From Harmonia axyridis (Eukaryota; Arthropoda; Insecta; Coleoptera; Coccinellidae), in the NCBI RefSeq assembly GCF_914767665.1, contig NC_059502.1, positions 47,590,753 to 47,654,752 on the forward strand: 64,000 bases of DNA, read 5' to 3'. Below the pieces are notes generated by a model. It saw only the letters and a program-made list of their open reading frames with translations, ran no database searches and was not told the DNA's origin. Below, piece by piece: positions 41,113 to 53,152 of this stretch; position 1 is the first letter of the stretch; every line of letters begins with the position of its first letter. The translations under genes and the position numbers were made by a program.

Positions 41113-41222
41113 TGCAGGGTGAGTCTTTGACTTGTACATATATTTTAACCGAAGATTCTTGAGGTCGAAAGAAACACTTTTTTCATTTAACATTTTTTCA
41201 GATTCGGCTCGGTTAATTTTCA
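41113..41222 (-). repeat. interspersed non-coding repeat, copy 3 (inverted)
   Basis: The reverse complement matches the last 110 bp of 36482-37096 (GTACAAGTCAAAGACTCACC end). It directly follows the LINE 3' end. Confidence 0.7.
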
Positions 41223-42487
41223 TAATGATCTAATTCACCCCTGGAAATCAGAACACTGAAGTTTTTTCAGGCATAAGATATACCATTCGAACCTTTGAAA
41301 TAAGCTACTAAATTTCAAAAAATTGGAAAATTTGAAAAACCATCATAAACTCACTTTCGACATTCCATTTGTTGAACAAAGTAGTATTTATGTTATTATA
41401 AATGAATTATGCCAATTTCGTTGACGCTAAAGATTAAATATTTTTCTCTTGATTTTCTATTTCATTTTCGATGATTATAACGAATTGAGCTCGCTACCAC
41501 CCATATGAGCTCTGATCTTCATAATTCATATCCATTCATTTATTATATCGCATATATTATATCGTTGTTTATTTCATGTCGGACAAGAATTGCCATTCAA
41601 CCAGCAACATAACATTCACAAATTAATAATATTCATTTGTGAAAGTTCTAACACAGACTAGTAATCTGTGGTTTTAATTTTGAACTTCACATTTCGAGTG
41701 TTGCCAAATTTAAACACAGCAGTTCGAATAATTTATGTTCTAACCTAAAATATTAATTTACAGTATTTATAGTTTACACTGTTATTGTTATATGATTTTT
41801 GATATTATGTTATCATGAAATGATAATCATCGAAGATTTGAAGAAACCAAACAGAATATTGAAGTTCCGTACATATTTTCAAGGAATTTAAAAATAATTT
41901 CCAAAATAATTGTGTGGATACAAAAAAAATCACAGTGTATTCGGATAAAAATCAATTCCTTTAGCATTTGATTTGTTTAAACTATCTCATCAAAATATTG
42001 ATCTGCATCAATATTTAATTATGGAAATAAAATGTTATGGCTCTGTATTGATGGAAATTGTTAGTCTCCACTTGTAATCAAATTTCAAATTCTTGATTTT
42101 GGCATTGAACATAAATGAGAAGTGTTCAATATAGATATCCACAATTGAAAATCCTTTTTCTTTCAACTCACCTAATTTGCTTCCACCTTAAAACAATTAT
42201 GGCCCTCTTGGAAGTATGTCAATAGTATGCTCTAGGATGAATAGTGCTATGTTTTGATGTAAGTTTGAATGACCTGAAAAGAATACAGTAATGTTCGATA
42301 GCAGCAGTCTTTGGTGGGATTTTCGGATATTGATTGTTGTCATTATGATAGGACTATTTTTTAAAACTTTTTAAACATGGGCTTCAAGGGTGATCTGGAT
42401 TTTTCAAAATAGAATGTTGATTTTAATGAAGTATCTTCATATTATGAGAGCTGTGCCAAAGCTCAGTAATTTGTAATCAAATCGAGG
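41223..42487. other. non-coding sequence
   Basis: AT-rich; nothing recognised. Confidence 0.45.
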
Positions 42488-42930
42488 AGTTGAGGTGAGC
42501 ATTCAAATAACTTCATTTTCAAACTAAGTTAGCTAGTACTTCAAATCTAAAGACTAAAATCTAAGACATGACTTCATAGTAAATATTCATTTCTGTGTTT
42601 ATGAAGAATACTTTCATTTTACAAATTAGCCAAATATTCTCCAATGAAATTATTTTTAAGAGTTGGGTTCTTCGAATTTCTGGTATTTATGTGGGGTGTA
42701 ATGTTCATAATAAAGAAACTGAAAGATTTGTACGGAATCTTGTGTTCGGAGAAGATGTATCACATCAAGGGAAAGGTATATTTCAAAAGTAATTTTTTTT
42801 TTGGATTTTCAACAGCCTGCATCTTTTTAACTCGGCCAAATCGGAAAAAATGGAAAATGAAATAAGTGTTTCTTTTGAACTCAGAAATCTACGGTTAAAA
42901 TATAAGTACAAGTCAAAGACTCATCATGTA
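42488..42930 (+). repeat. interspersed non-coding repeat, copy 2
   Basis: Direct repeat of 36482-37096. The final CTGTATA is replaced by the mariner insertion at TA 42929-42930. Confidence 0.75.
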
Positions 42931-43110
42931 TTAGGCCAATTGAAAATCCATGGTCTGATGCACAGATGGCGGTGCTAGTATTAAATCCATATGATTTTTA
43001 TTTTTAGTTAGTACCAACCTTCAAACGATACGTGTCAAAAGTGGACAGCAGTCCGACCATTAGTATGTGAGATATTGCGTTGTGAGTGTAGCTACTTTTG
43101 TTATTTGAAA

Positions 43111-43361
43111 AATGATGGAAAATATTTCGTTTGCTGTTGATGAAATATTGTTTTTTGAAGGAACAAAATACAGTTGAAGCCAAATTTTGGCTTTATGAAG
43201 AGTGTCCGAGGTCTGTACCAGGAAAATCAACCATCATTGATTGGTATGCTATGATTAAACGTGATGAAATGAGCACCGAAGACGGCGAACGCAATGGACG
43301 CCCAAAAGAGGTTGCCACCGAGGAAAATATAAAAAGAGTTCACAAAATAATGTTGAATATT
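43111..43361 (+). pseudogene. mariner transposase, piece 1 (DNA-binding domain)
   Basis: Contains the HTH region NTVEAKFWLYEECPRSVPGK and DWYAMIKRDEMSTEDGERNG, hallmarks of mariner N-termini. A frameshift near 43150 separates the start from the rest. Confidence 0.88.
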
Positions 43362-43370
43362 TGTGAAGAT

Positions 43371-44150
43371 GTTGTAACGGTTAACTGTTACTTTTCATTT
43401 ATACCTCAAGTCAGAACCGATGTGACGCTACTGATTCCGAGTTCCCAGTCTGATATCGGCCAATCACTTTTATTGAAATTCTACAGATTTTTAGTACTGA
43501 TTTTATTATTTTGTATTATTGTATTACCGGAAGAGTTATTTGGAATAGAATATAAATCAACCACCATTTTGATCTCTACTAATACATCTATCTATTATGC
43601 ATATTCGAGTATCAGTCGACATTGGCAGAGACCACCATCGTATAAAGTTGATTCTCAAGAAGATCAGAATATTACACACTGTGAAAGAAAACTCTTCGGC
43701 TAACATCTGCCCAACAATCCTCCGCCAAATGAAAGCTATAGATACCAATCAAGTATATGAAATGAAGATTGGAAAGCACAACGTTTATGTTCACGCAGCT
43801 TCGTACCCAATCAAAATTATTGACTATATTTGAGAGATCTCAAATATTTCTGTCCTAACTCGTTCCAATCAAAATTCTGTCTGGAATCTAGTAAATTTAT
43901 TTTTGTAATTATAAATTCATTTTGTTGTTTTGTAATCAGCATTCAGCATTTTTCAGATTGTAATTTAATTTGTTGAATAAAATTATAAATAAATATTTTT
44001 ATCAAATTTCTTTAAGCAAGATTTCACTCGGTTTACTTGTTAAACCTGGCGCCCAACTAAAAGAAAGCCCTGTGAGGTTCATAGGTACACCCTAACCTTC
44101 ACCGTATCAATTTGAGCAGCTGATAGGCTCAGTGTGAGACTAGTTTACAA
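43371..44150. mobile_element. 780-bp insertion in mariner
   Basis: Flanked by the direct repeat TGTGAAGAT (43362-43370 and 44151-44159), with ends GTTGTAAC and GTTTACAA that form a short imperfect inverted pair. It carries TGGCGCCCAAC at 44047-44057, like an LTR-retroelement primer-binding site. A solo LTR with adjoining leader is one reading. No confident ORF. Confidence 0.5.
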
Positions 44151-44480
44151 TGTGAAGATATCATCTGAACGCGTACATAATATCATTAACGAATATTTGT
44201 ACATAAGGAGCTGTGTGCAAAATGGGTACCGCGCGAGCTAAAAAGCAACAACATGTTAATGATTCTGAGAACTGTTTGAAGCTGTTTAAGTGCAATAAAC
44301 CTGAATTTTTGGGTAGTTTTGTGACAATGGATGAAACATGACTCCATCATTTCACTCCGGAGTCCAATTGGCAGTCATTCGAGTGGACTGTACACGATAA
44401 ACTGAATCCAAAGCGAGGAGAAACACAACAGTGTACTAGCAAGATTATGGCAGCAGTATATTGGGATGCGCAAGGTATAA
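44151..44480 (+). pseudogene. mariner transposase, piece 2
   Basis: Includes SSERVHNIINEYL, then after a frameshift the KQQHVND block and the first catalytic Asp in VTMDET followed by a stop, then LHHFTPESN and VYWDAQGI. The frame is cut at ATAATA where the R4-B cluster begins. Confidence 0.88.
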
Positions 44481-44509
44481 TAATGATAATAATGATAATA
44501 ATGATAATA
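44477..44509. repeat. (ATAATG)n/(TAA)n microsatellite
   Basis: Expanded from the mariner ATAATA site and bordering the 5'-truncated R4-B fragment. Confidence 0.9.
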
Positions 44510-44789
44510 ACAAAGACAAATCAGGCACGTCAGAGATCTACAAAGTACTATGTGAAGCAGACGAATCAAAACCTTCACAACTGCACAAGGAGCAATTGTC
44601 ATACAACCACCAGACAATCCAAGAAAAACTGCAAAGATGGAGAGAAAAACCCCTACATGGACGACATTTTAACGAGGTGAACCAGGATCATGTCGACATT
44701 GAAGCGTCGAACTATTGGCTCACATCAGGAGCGATGTATCCAGAAACGGAAGGATTTCTTTTAGCCATCCAAGATCAAGTGATCTCACT
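44510..44789 (+). mobile_element. R4-B fragment B1
   Basis: 280 bp coding for an internal part of the R4-B protein (HKEQLSYNHQTIQEKLQRW, WREKPLHGRHFNEVNQDHVD). It shares private variants and its exact start point with 48837-48969, so the two are duplicates flanking the minus-strand copy between them. Confidence 0.85.
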
Positions 44790-44939
44790 CCTCGCTAAGA
44801 GGAGTCCCAGATATTTAAAATATCAGAAGGGTAGAGCTCGGTCGTGTCCGGTCCTTGTGGTCCCCCTGGTTCTCGTCGAACTTCTGGTCCTCTTACACGA
44901 GATCCTTGAACCAGTACTTCGCATCCTAGGAATTTTCTC

Positions 44940-45811
44940 ACCGTCCTTGCAGTACCTAAAAGAACAGCTTTTTGCATTATATTACATATATACTCACTAA
45001 GTCCTAGTTGCTTTATATTTCTCTTGAGATTTTTGGGTACTGTTCCTGTTGTTGAGATGATAATTAGAATAGTTCTCGTTGATATCATTCATCACTGGCG
45101 CTTTATCTGAAATTCGAGGTCCCTATATTTTGAAATTCTTTCGACCTCTTTTTGACGCAAGTTGTTGTTATTGGGTATTGTCACGTCGATGAGTATTGCT
45201 GCCTTTTGATGTTTATCAACTAGCAATATATCTGGCCTGTTGTGAGGGACTGTTTTATCAGTCAAAACTGTACGATCCCAGTACAGTTTATAGCGTTCGT
45301 TTTCCAGGATGGTTTCCGGTCGGTATTTGTAGAATGGCACTTTTTCAGAATGAATTAGTGTTAATTTAGTTGCCATTTCTTGGTGTAGTATCTTTCCTAC
45401 TGCATCTTGTCTCTCTTTATATTCATTTCCTGCAAACATTTGACATCCTCCCGTGATATGTTGGATTGTCTCATTCGTTGGACATCCATAACGGCATAGA
45501 TCGTCAGTATTAGTTCGATCCTTTATGATATGCTTGCAGTAATTTTTTGTTGAGATCACATGATCTTCGATGGCTGAAAGAAATCCTTCCGTTTCTGGAT
45601 ACATCGCTCCTGATGTGAGCCAATAGTTCGACGCTTCAATGTCAACATGATCCTGGTTCACCTCGTGGAAATGTCGTCCATGTAGGGGCTTTTCTCTCCA
45701 TCTTTGCAGTTTTTCTTGGATTGTCTGGTGGTTGTATGACAATTGCTCCTTGTGCAGTTGTAAAGGTGTTGATTCGTCTGCTCCAAACAGTACTTTGTAG
45801 ATCTCTGACAT
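44940..45811 (-). pseudogene. R4-B ORF, endonuclease part
   Basis: Contains the knuckle CRYGCPTNETIQHITGGC and the restriction-like endonuclease HNRPDILLVD with ILIDVTIP, interrupted by two adjacent TGA codons at 45089-45094 where the plus-strand copy at 52195 reads Trp-Gly. It then continues in frame to QKAVLLGTARTVRKFLG and a Pro/Gly/Arg-rich tail. Confidence 0.87.
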
Positions 45812-46220
45812 GACTGATTAGTCTTTGAAGTATGTTCGTAGGCATTCAATTTGCCAATGGGCAAGTTCCATGATATTCAGCCTGATGACCTATACCTCCT
45901 TTATTCCTCGGCAGTGTCGTCCTCTCAATGCTACTTTTCGGATGGAGCTTGTGTGCTTTCGTCATCAAGGTTCTCTTTTTGCGTTGCAGGTTTTCTATAT
46001 CTGTTTTGGTCCATGGAATGATACCGAAAGAGTATGTAAGAATTGAACATGCATATGTATTGATAGCTCTAGTCATGTTTCTGCTGTTGAGGTTTGTTTT
46101 TAAAATTTTGTTGATTCTCCTAATGAACTCAGTTGTTAAGTCTTCCTTCATTCTTTGATGGTTTATTCGTCGGTTTTGTTTCATTCCTAGGTATTTATAA
46201 AGATCGTCCGATTTCATTGC

Positions 46221-46961
46221 TTATATCTCCTGTCCATTGGAGAGAGCTATCGGTTCATCTTGGATTTTTCCACGCACTACGCTAATAGTACGACACTTGT
46301 CCAATCCGAATTCCTTCCCCACGTCTTCCGAAAAATTTTCCACCAGTTTGACCATAATTTGCAAGTGGCTTTTGTTGCTTGTTATAAGTTTTAGGTCATC
46401 CATGTATAGCAAATGATTGAGTGCAATAGTATTTCTGTTTCCTTTGACATTGAAACCTTCTTCAGTAGCATTCAGTTGTTTAGAAAGGGGGTTTAGCGCC
46501 AAGCAGAACCATAAGGGACTCAACGAATCTCCTTGAAAAATTCCCCTTTTTATTGGCATATCTTTAGTAGTTATGTTCGCCATAGAGAGTTCGATATTCG
46601 TTCTCCAGTTGCACATTGCATACTTCAGAAAGTTTATTGTAATTGGATATATCTTGTATATTTCCAAAATTTTAGTCAGCCACCCATGTGGAATAGAGTC
46701 GAAGGCCTTCTTATAGTCAAAATATGTCATAAAAAGATTTCTGCGTTTTTTGAAGGCTTGGTTGCATATGATGCAATCTATTATCAGCAGTTCCTTCGAT
46801 CCTAGTGTAATCTTGGTACACTCTTTCTGCTGTGCTGTCATTATATTGTTTGTCTCGCAATGTTTGTATATACGAGATGCTATACATGATATGATGATTT
46901 TATATATTGTTGGTAGACATGTAATTGGTCTGTATTTTGATGGATCCGCTGTGTGTTGCAT
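46221..46961 (-). pseudogene. R4-B ORF, RT core
   Basis: RT motifs KYRPITCLPTIYKI, TYFDYKKAFDSIP (motif A), FQGDSLSPLW (motif B) and YMDDLKLIT (motif C) are all present. It ends at a nonsense codon at 46221-46223; the same frame continues in 45846-46217 with the thumb, then shifts near 45895. Confidence 0.88.
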
Positions 46962-48624
46962 ATCCTTCGGTAAGAGGTAAGTGGTCCCTTTTGTTAAACA
47001 GTAAGTGGTAAGTGGTCCCTGTTGTTAAATCCGTTGGATTACTTATAACACCATTCATGGTTTCAACTAGCCTGCCGTGTATGCACCAAAATTTTTTCAA
47101 CCAAAAGTTGTGGATTCCATCTGGGCCGGGTGATTTCCAATTGTGTGTGTTTTTCAATATTTCATGGAATTCTTCTATAGAAATTGCGTTATGGGGCATT
47201 TGTTCTATTGTCTCACAGGATTTCTCTTCACTTCTTATCCAATCAGCCTGGGAGTTGTTGGGGGTTGGTGTAGCCAGTTGATCTGTCCAAAAATTCTCAA
47301 TATCCTCGACGGTTGGATAACTTCCTGGTGTTGCTGACATATTATTGTTTAACATTCTATAGAATTTTTTTTCGGAGTTTTCAAAAATCATATTATCCTG
47401 TTTTCTTCTATAGCTCTCATTGTATCTTCTGAGTCTTTCGGAGTACACACTAAGTTTTTGTTTCAGTGTGTCTAAAATTTCATGAGCATTTTCATTGTTT
47501 GGATCATACGTTGTATGTTGCCGGCGACGATCCATAATTTTATTAACCAATTTTTGTAATATTCTAGACGGCGAACCTTTTGCAAATTGGGTGAGCCTTC
47601 CAATATCTGGGCGGATGCTATGAACTTTGTCTTCTAGCCTTTTTTGCCAATGTGGTTTATTTTGTTGTTTTTCTCTGGCTGGTTGCTGACTTTTAGGTTT
47701 TGGCTTCACCCCTAGCACTGTTGCTATTGAAAATGCTGCACAGTTTATGATGAGGTGTAATGATTCGAGATCATGGTAGTCAGAAAGATACTTGGGTATA
47801 ATCTCCTTGTTGGTCATGACCAGAAGATGAGATAGTTTCTTGGATGCCCTCAATCTTGGCACAATCGTTCGTCCCAATGGATCTGTGCCCTCAAAATCTA
47901 TAACGCATCTATTCATTGTGGCAAATAATCGCTCCAGTAGTTCTCTTTGGTCTTCTTCTGGATTTTCGACAGCTGCAGCATATATATTCCGTCGTTGAGC
48001 ATCACTTATTGCTATCACATCTGCGTTGTCTTGTTCCTCAGAGTTCATTTGTGCATTGATGTTGTGTTGGTTTTCAGCACGATCGTAGTTTTCTTCATTT
48101 GTCGATTCGTTGTTAGTGAGGTTCCTATTCTGTAGCCTCAGTTGGACTTCATTTTTTATGGAGTTAAGTCTCTCATCGGGTACAAGTTTATTTCTCAATA
48201 TGACCCGGAATTGGTCGGCTACTCTTTGCTCTGAAACTTGAAGTACGGGGTCATTTCTGTGGAATTCTGCAAATAATTTTTGACGGTAGCCTATTTTATC
48301 CTCTTCCATATTAGTCACTTCATAATATATGCACATTTCATTTATCGAACTTGTCCATTTCATGCGTCTTCTTGGTAGACCTGCTTGGGTGCGTGCTGGT
48401 TGGGGATCCTGCGCAGCACCTTCAGCGGTGGGAAAAACTCGTGTTATTCTTCTCCTAGTATGTTGAAATTGTGGAGGCGTAGCATTTTGTTCGACAGACG
48501 CCCGTCTCCTTAGCACTCTGTCACCGACGTCCCGCATACTGTCATGTCCAGCGCCGGCTCCAGACATGCCCTGACGAACCTCAGGCAGCGGCTCTATATT
48601 CCTATTCCTTGAATTATCCTTCAT
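46900..48624 (-). pseudogene. R4-B ORF, N-terminal part
   Basis: 574 open codons. A basic N-terminus is followed by a Myb-like segment (RRRMKWTSSIN onward), an acidic linker, and the start of RT with HNWKSPGPDGIHNFWLKKF. The frame is lost near 46960-47030, where a short tandem duplication containing AAGTGGTCCC disrupts it. Its uninterrupted passage through the region corresponding to 4650 shows that R4-A's stop there is a frameshift. Confidence 0.87.
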
Positions 48625-48836
48625 TCATGGGTTCCTCCGTGTCATGGGGGAGACGGCCTTTGGTCGCTTTTTACGACCCGCAGAGCTACGGTGCGAGAAT
48701 TCTTGAGCTGCATTCCACACGGCTTCGTCCGTTACCCTGGACAGGGACCCTTCGACAGGTTTCAGCTTCCTGGGTCAGAGAGTTCCTGGAATCTGCGGTG
48801 GGCAGGAGTAGATTCAACTCTCCTGATAGGTCCCTT

Positions 48837-48969
48837 ACAAAGACAAATCAGGCACGTCAGAGATCTACAAAGTACTATGTGAAGCAGACGAATCAACACC
48901 TTTACAACTGCACAAGGAGAAATTGTCATACAACCACCAGACAATCCAAGAAAAACTGCAAAGATGGAG
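48837..48969 (+). mobile_element. R4-B fragment B3 (left of TIR transposon)
   Basis: Same segment as the start of B1. It is interrupted at GATGGAG by the TIR transposon and resumes at 51555 with AGAGAAAA, so 48837-48969 plus 51555-52515 is one R4-B copy. Confidence 0.87.
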
Positions 48970-49489
48970 TAGTATAAGATCCCGATATAGAACGACCTTC
49001 ACCGAGATGCTTATTTGATAAAATGTATTTTATATTTAATTTAACATGTCAATAAATATATCACATATGGGTTGCCTAACAAATTTCAGTCCAGAGTAGG
49101 TTTAATTAATAATTAAAAAAAATTTTTTTTTCGAACATTGCACCGGTTTGCTTATTAGATAAATTCTATACCAATCGAAAGTATGAAGCCCATAGAATGT
49201 GCAAACGTTAGGTTGCCTATTTTTTTCCGGTCACAACTCTCGGTTGCCAGGTATAAACAGGTCAATCTATACTAGCATTTTGCAACGGTCTGATTATTTA
49301 ATCAAAATCAATATGATTAAAGATTATTTTATTATGAACACGGTGGTATAGGGTTGCCTGCGAAAAATCAGTCCAGAATCCCGGTTGTCGAATTTTGAAA
49401 AGTTAAATATTGCTGCGAGTGAGTACACAGCATAGCAGCTGTTTGAAGTCCGTCCAGTGAATGAAAGATTATGCTATTTGTTCTTGGAA

Positions 49490-49763
49490 ATGAAAAGGAT
49501 AGCGATAGACTCGTATATGCATGCATCATTTTGGAGCAGATAATTATCAGAATAGATGAATAGTTATTTATTTTTTTTTTAATTCAATTAATTATATATG
49601 TGTGTATATTTTTATGTGACACTAAATGAAAAGGATAGCGATAGACTCGTGTATGCGTGCATCATTTTGGAGTAGATAATTCTTGAAATAGAGGAATAGT
49701 TATTTAATTTTTTTTTAATCAATTAATTATTTATGCGTGTATATTTTTTATGTGACACTAAAG
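49490..49763. repeat. 135-bp tandem duplication in TIR transposon
   Basis: Two direct copies starting GAAATGAAAAGGATAGCGAT and AAATGAAAAGGATAGCGATA; each ends near TTTTATGTGACACTAAA. The first overlaps the inner end of the left TIR. Confidence 0.85.
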
Positions 49764-50469
49764 TATCTTTACTAAAAAAGAAGGTTATAGTAATACATAT
49801 ATAATACTAATCTTGCAAATTTCATCTTTATTATTAGACGACAAAATGAAAAACAACAATTAAAATAATACTTCTGTTTATCATAAAAAATTATAAATAC
49901 AAACATTTTTTGAAATCATTCAGGTTCCGAGTCATCGGACATATAACTATCATCTCCAACTTGTGTAACTTCGACGTCATCATCACAGATGGCGCTGCAT
50001 TAGATTTTAACATTATTCAGAATACACTTTATTATAATGTCTGTTATGGTTAAATTTGACTTCATGAATAGGATATACAGTACAGATGTGTTCAGATTCG
50101 AAAATAAAACAAGATTTTATTTCAGAATTTGAACGACAAAAAAAAAGGAAAAAAAACCGAACAAAAACAAATAGGATCAAAATAGCAAATATAAACAAAC
50201 AAATTTATATATTTAAATAAACAAAAAGATATAAATAGAAATAAAAACTAAAATCTTTCGGATAAAAATAACATTAAATAAAGAAATAAAAATACTACAG
50301 TTGAACATAAAAAAAATAACTGAAATACCAGTATCAATCTGCAGTCAAATCATCGTCTTTAACATCCATACATAAATTTGCACAATCCATGGAATCGAGC
50401 ATATTTTTTGTAGGTTGAAAACGACAACACCTATCTCTTTAAGTCCTTCTTTAGCATGTTATAATAATG

Positions 50470-50712
50470 CTATATTTTATTTAGAAATCTGTTTCTATTT
50501 TTTGTTTTGATGCGGTTAATAGCCGAAAATATTCTCTTGCATTTGGCATTCGAAATCTGAAATATGCAGCCACCCAAATTTGTCGATGAAATTTCAGTTA
50601 GACATATTTTTTTCCACTTAATAGAATACCAAATGTGGGATAATGGTATATTTTCAACGGAAGTTAACACACCATCTGTTTTCAATGAGGCACCCTTCGG
50701 ATATTCCATCAT
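50470..50712 (-). pseudogene. hAT transposase C-terminal (dimerisation) remnant
   Basis: 80 codons with SNAKCKRIFSAINRIKTKNR, close to the SNA-CERVFS-KTKxRN signature of hAT C-terminal dimerisation regions. The catalytic RNase H-like domain is absent, so the element is non-autonomous. Confidence 0.6.
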
Positions 50713-51554
50713 TCTTCGTATTTATTCTCAGCCGACAGAAGTTTTTGATTTTATTATGTTCAAAAGGAACGTTCTTCTAGAAACACGTAGAACGTAGAAC
50801 CTCAATGAGAATGAACAATGAATTGATTCATAGAAACAGTCTAGACATCCGAATTTCCATATTCCCAATCGTCTCGGTTATATTTTTTAAAACTACCAAA
50901 ATCTACTAAAATCTACCAAAGGATTTCTTCCTACTAAAAACTACATGAAAATGCGAAAAATCTACTAAAAAAGTAGATTTCTACTAAATCTGATCACACT
51001 GTATACGAGTCTATCTCTATCCTTTTCATTTCCAAGAACAAATAGCATGCGCACTCCCTTTCTTTCACTGGACGGACTTCAAACAGCTGCTATGCTGTGT
51101 ACTCACTCGCAGCAATATTTAACTTTTCAAAATTCGACAACCGGGATTCTGGACTGATTTTTCGCAGGCAACCCTATCCCCCGTGTTCATAATAAAATAA
51201 TCTTTAATCATATTGATTTTGATTAAATAATCAGACCGTTGCAAAATGCTAGTATAGATTGACCTGTTTATACCTAGCAACCGAGAGTTGTGACCGGAAA
51301 AAAATAGGCAACCTAACGTTTGCACATTCTATGGGCTTCATACTTTCGATTGGTATAGAATTTATCTAATAAGCAAACCGGTGCAATGTTCGAAAAAAAA
51401 ATTTTTTTTAATTATTAATTAAACCTACTCTGGACTGAAATTTGTTAGGCAACCCATATGTGATATATTTATTGACATGTTAAATTAAATATAAAATACG
51501 TTTTATCAAATAAGCATCTCGGTGAAGGTCGTTCTATATCGTGATCTTAGACTA

Positions 51555-52515
51555 AGAGAAAAGCCCCTACATGGACGACATTTCAACGAGGTGAACCAGG
51601 ATCACGTCGAACTATTGGCTCACATCAGGTGTGCTGTATCCAGAAACGGAAGGATTTCTTTTAGCCATCCAAGATCGAGTGATCTCAACAAGAAATTACT
51701 GCAAGCATATCATGAAGGATCGAACTATTACTGACGATCGATGCCGTTATACCCATAACGGCATCGATCGTCAGTAATAGTTCGATCCTTCATGATATGC
51801 TTGCAGTCCAACGAATGAGACCATCCAACATATCACGGGAGGATGTCAAATGTTTGCAGGAAATGAATATAAAGAGAGACACGATGCAGTAGGAAAGATA
51901 CTACACCAAGAAATGGCAACTAAATTAACACTAATTCATTCTGAAAAAGTGCCATACTACAAATACCGACCGGAAACCATCCTGGAAAACGAACGCTATA
52001 AACTGTACTGGGATCGTACAGTTTTGACTGATAAAACAGTCCCTCCCAACTGGCCAGATATATTGCTAGTTGATAAACATCAAAAGGCAGCAATACTCAT
52101 CGACGTAGCAATACCCAATAACAACAACGTGCGTCAAAAAGAGGTCGAAAGAATTTCAAAATATAGGGACCTCAAATTTCAGATAAAGCGCCAGTGGGGA
52201 ATGATATCAACGAGAACTATTCCAATTATCATCTCAACAACAGGAATAGTACCCAAAGATCTCGAGAGAAATATCAAGCAACTAGGATTTAGTGAGTATA
52301 TATATATAATATAATGCATGAAGCGGTTCTTTTAGGTAATGCAACTGGACCAGAAGTTCGACGAGAACCGGAAGGACCACAAGGACGGGACACGACTGAC
52401 CTCTACCCTTCTGATATTTTAAATATCATGGGATTGAGTGAATGTTCCTCTTAGCGAGGAGTGAGAAGCCGACGGCGAGGAGAAATCCTACGCGTATAGG
52501 CAAAAGTCGGAGATA
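51555..52515 (+). mobile_element. R4-B copy, right part with 3' UTR
   Basis: Continues B3 through the knuckle, endonuclease and 3' UTR. The open frame 51850-52314 has the endonuclease with the RPD motif altered to WPDILLVD (NRPD became NWPD) and ends early after SEYIYII. Upstream, a perfect 52-bp inverted duplication at 51699-51806 breaks the frame. The 3' UTR ends GGCAAAAGTCGGAGATAAAT at a (TAA)n run. Confidence 0.87.
51699..51806. repeat. 52-bp perfect hairpin in R4-B
   Basis: Arms 51699-51750 and 51755-51806 around ACCC. The left arm is normal R4-B sequence and the right arm is its inverted copy, after which normal sequence resumes with 5 nt lost. Confidence 0.95.
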
Positions 52516-52529
52516 AATAATAATAATAG
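52514..52529. repeat. (TAA)n between two R4-B copies
   Basis: Short AATAATAATA run joining the 3' end of one R4-B copy to the 5' end of the next in the same orientation. Confidence 0.9.
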
Positions 52530-53152
52530 AGTAGCAGTAGGTGCATCCCTAGCGATTCACCTATCAGGAGAGTTGAATCGACTCCTGCCTACCGCAGATT
52601 CCAGGAGCTCCCTGACCCAGGAAGCTGAAACCTGTCGAAGGGTCAGGACGAAGCCGTGTGGAAAGCATCTCAAGAATTCTCCAACCGTAGCTCTGCGGAT
52701 CGTAAAAAGCGATCAAAGGCCGTCCCCTCACTACACGGAGGAACCCATGAATGATGGTGAATTTGAGGTATAGGAATACAGAGCCGCTGCCAGAGGTTCG
52801 TTGGGGCGTGTCTGGAGCCGGCGCTGGACATGACAGTATGCGGGACGTCGGTGACAGAGTGCTAAGGAGACGGGCGTCAGTCGAACAAAATGCTACGCCT
52901 CCACAATCTCAACATTCTAGGAGAACAATAACACGAGTTTCTCCGACCGCTGAAGGTGCTGCGCAGGATCCCCAACCAGCACTCACCTAAGCAGGTCTAC
53001 CAAGAAGGCGCATGAAATGAACAAGTTCGATAAATGTGACTAATATGGAAGAGGATAAAATAGGCTAACGGCAAAAATTATTGGCAGAATTCCACATAAA
53101 CTATCCCGAACTCCAAGTTTCTGAGCAAAGAGTAGCCGACCAATACCGGGTC
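52530..53152 (+). pseudogene. R4-B 5' end copy (leader and N-terminus)
   Basis: Matches the leader of the minus-strand copy (reverse complement of 48620-48831) and the N-terminal coding region up to QRVADQYRV, with several stops. It ends at (TAA)n 53153-53166. Confidence 0.87.

Larger units (their letters stand above)
44790..48831 (-). mobile_element. nearly full-length R4-B element
   Basis: 4.0 kb on the minus strand with a 5' leader of about 200 nt, a broken ORF and a 3' UTR lacking the last 50-60 nt. At the 3' junction the element and the flanking fragment share TGAGA, a microhomology. The order of domains is as in R4-A. Coding defects are listed with the parts below. Confidence 0.9.
48970..51554. 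mobile_element. 2.6-kb DNA transposon with about 550-bp TIRs
   Basis: Inverted arms 48970-49518 and 51002-51554 are nearly identical. Both begin TAGT and continue with TAAGATC, CGATATAGAACGACC. The interior holds a remnant of a hAT-type transposase (50470-50712) and a 135-bp tandem duplication. Only AG is duplicated at the insertion site by comparison with an empty R4-B copy, so the TSD is unresolved and the superfamily is not certain. Confidence 0.88.

Noticed and set aside
43557..43833. Short ORFs in the 780-bp insert
   Set aside because: No family signature and no conserved start; not enough to call a gene.
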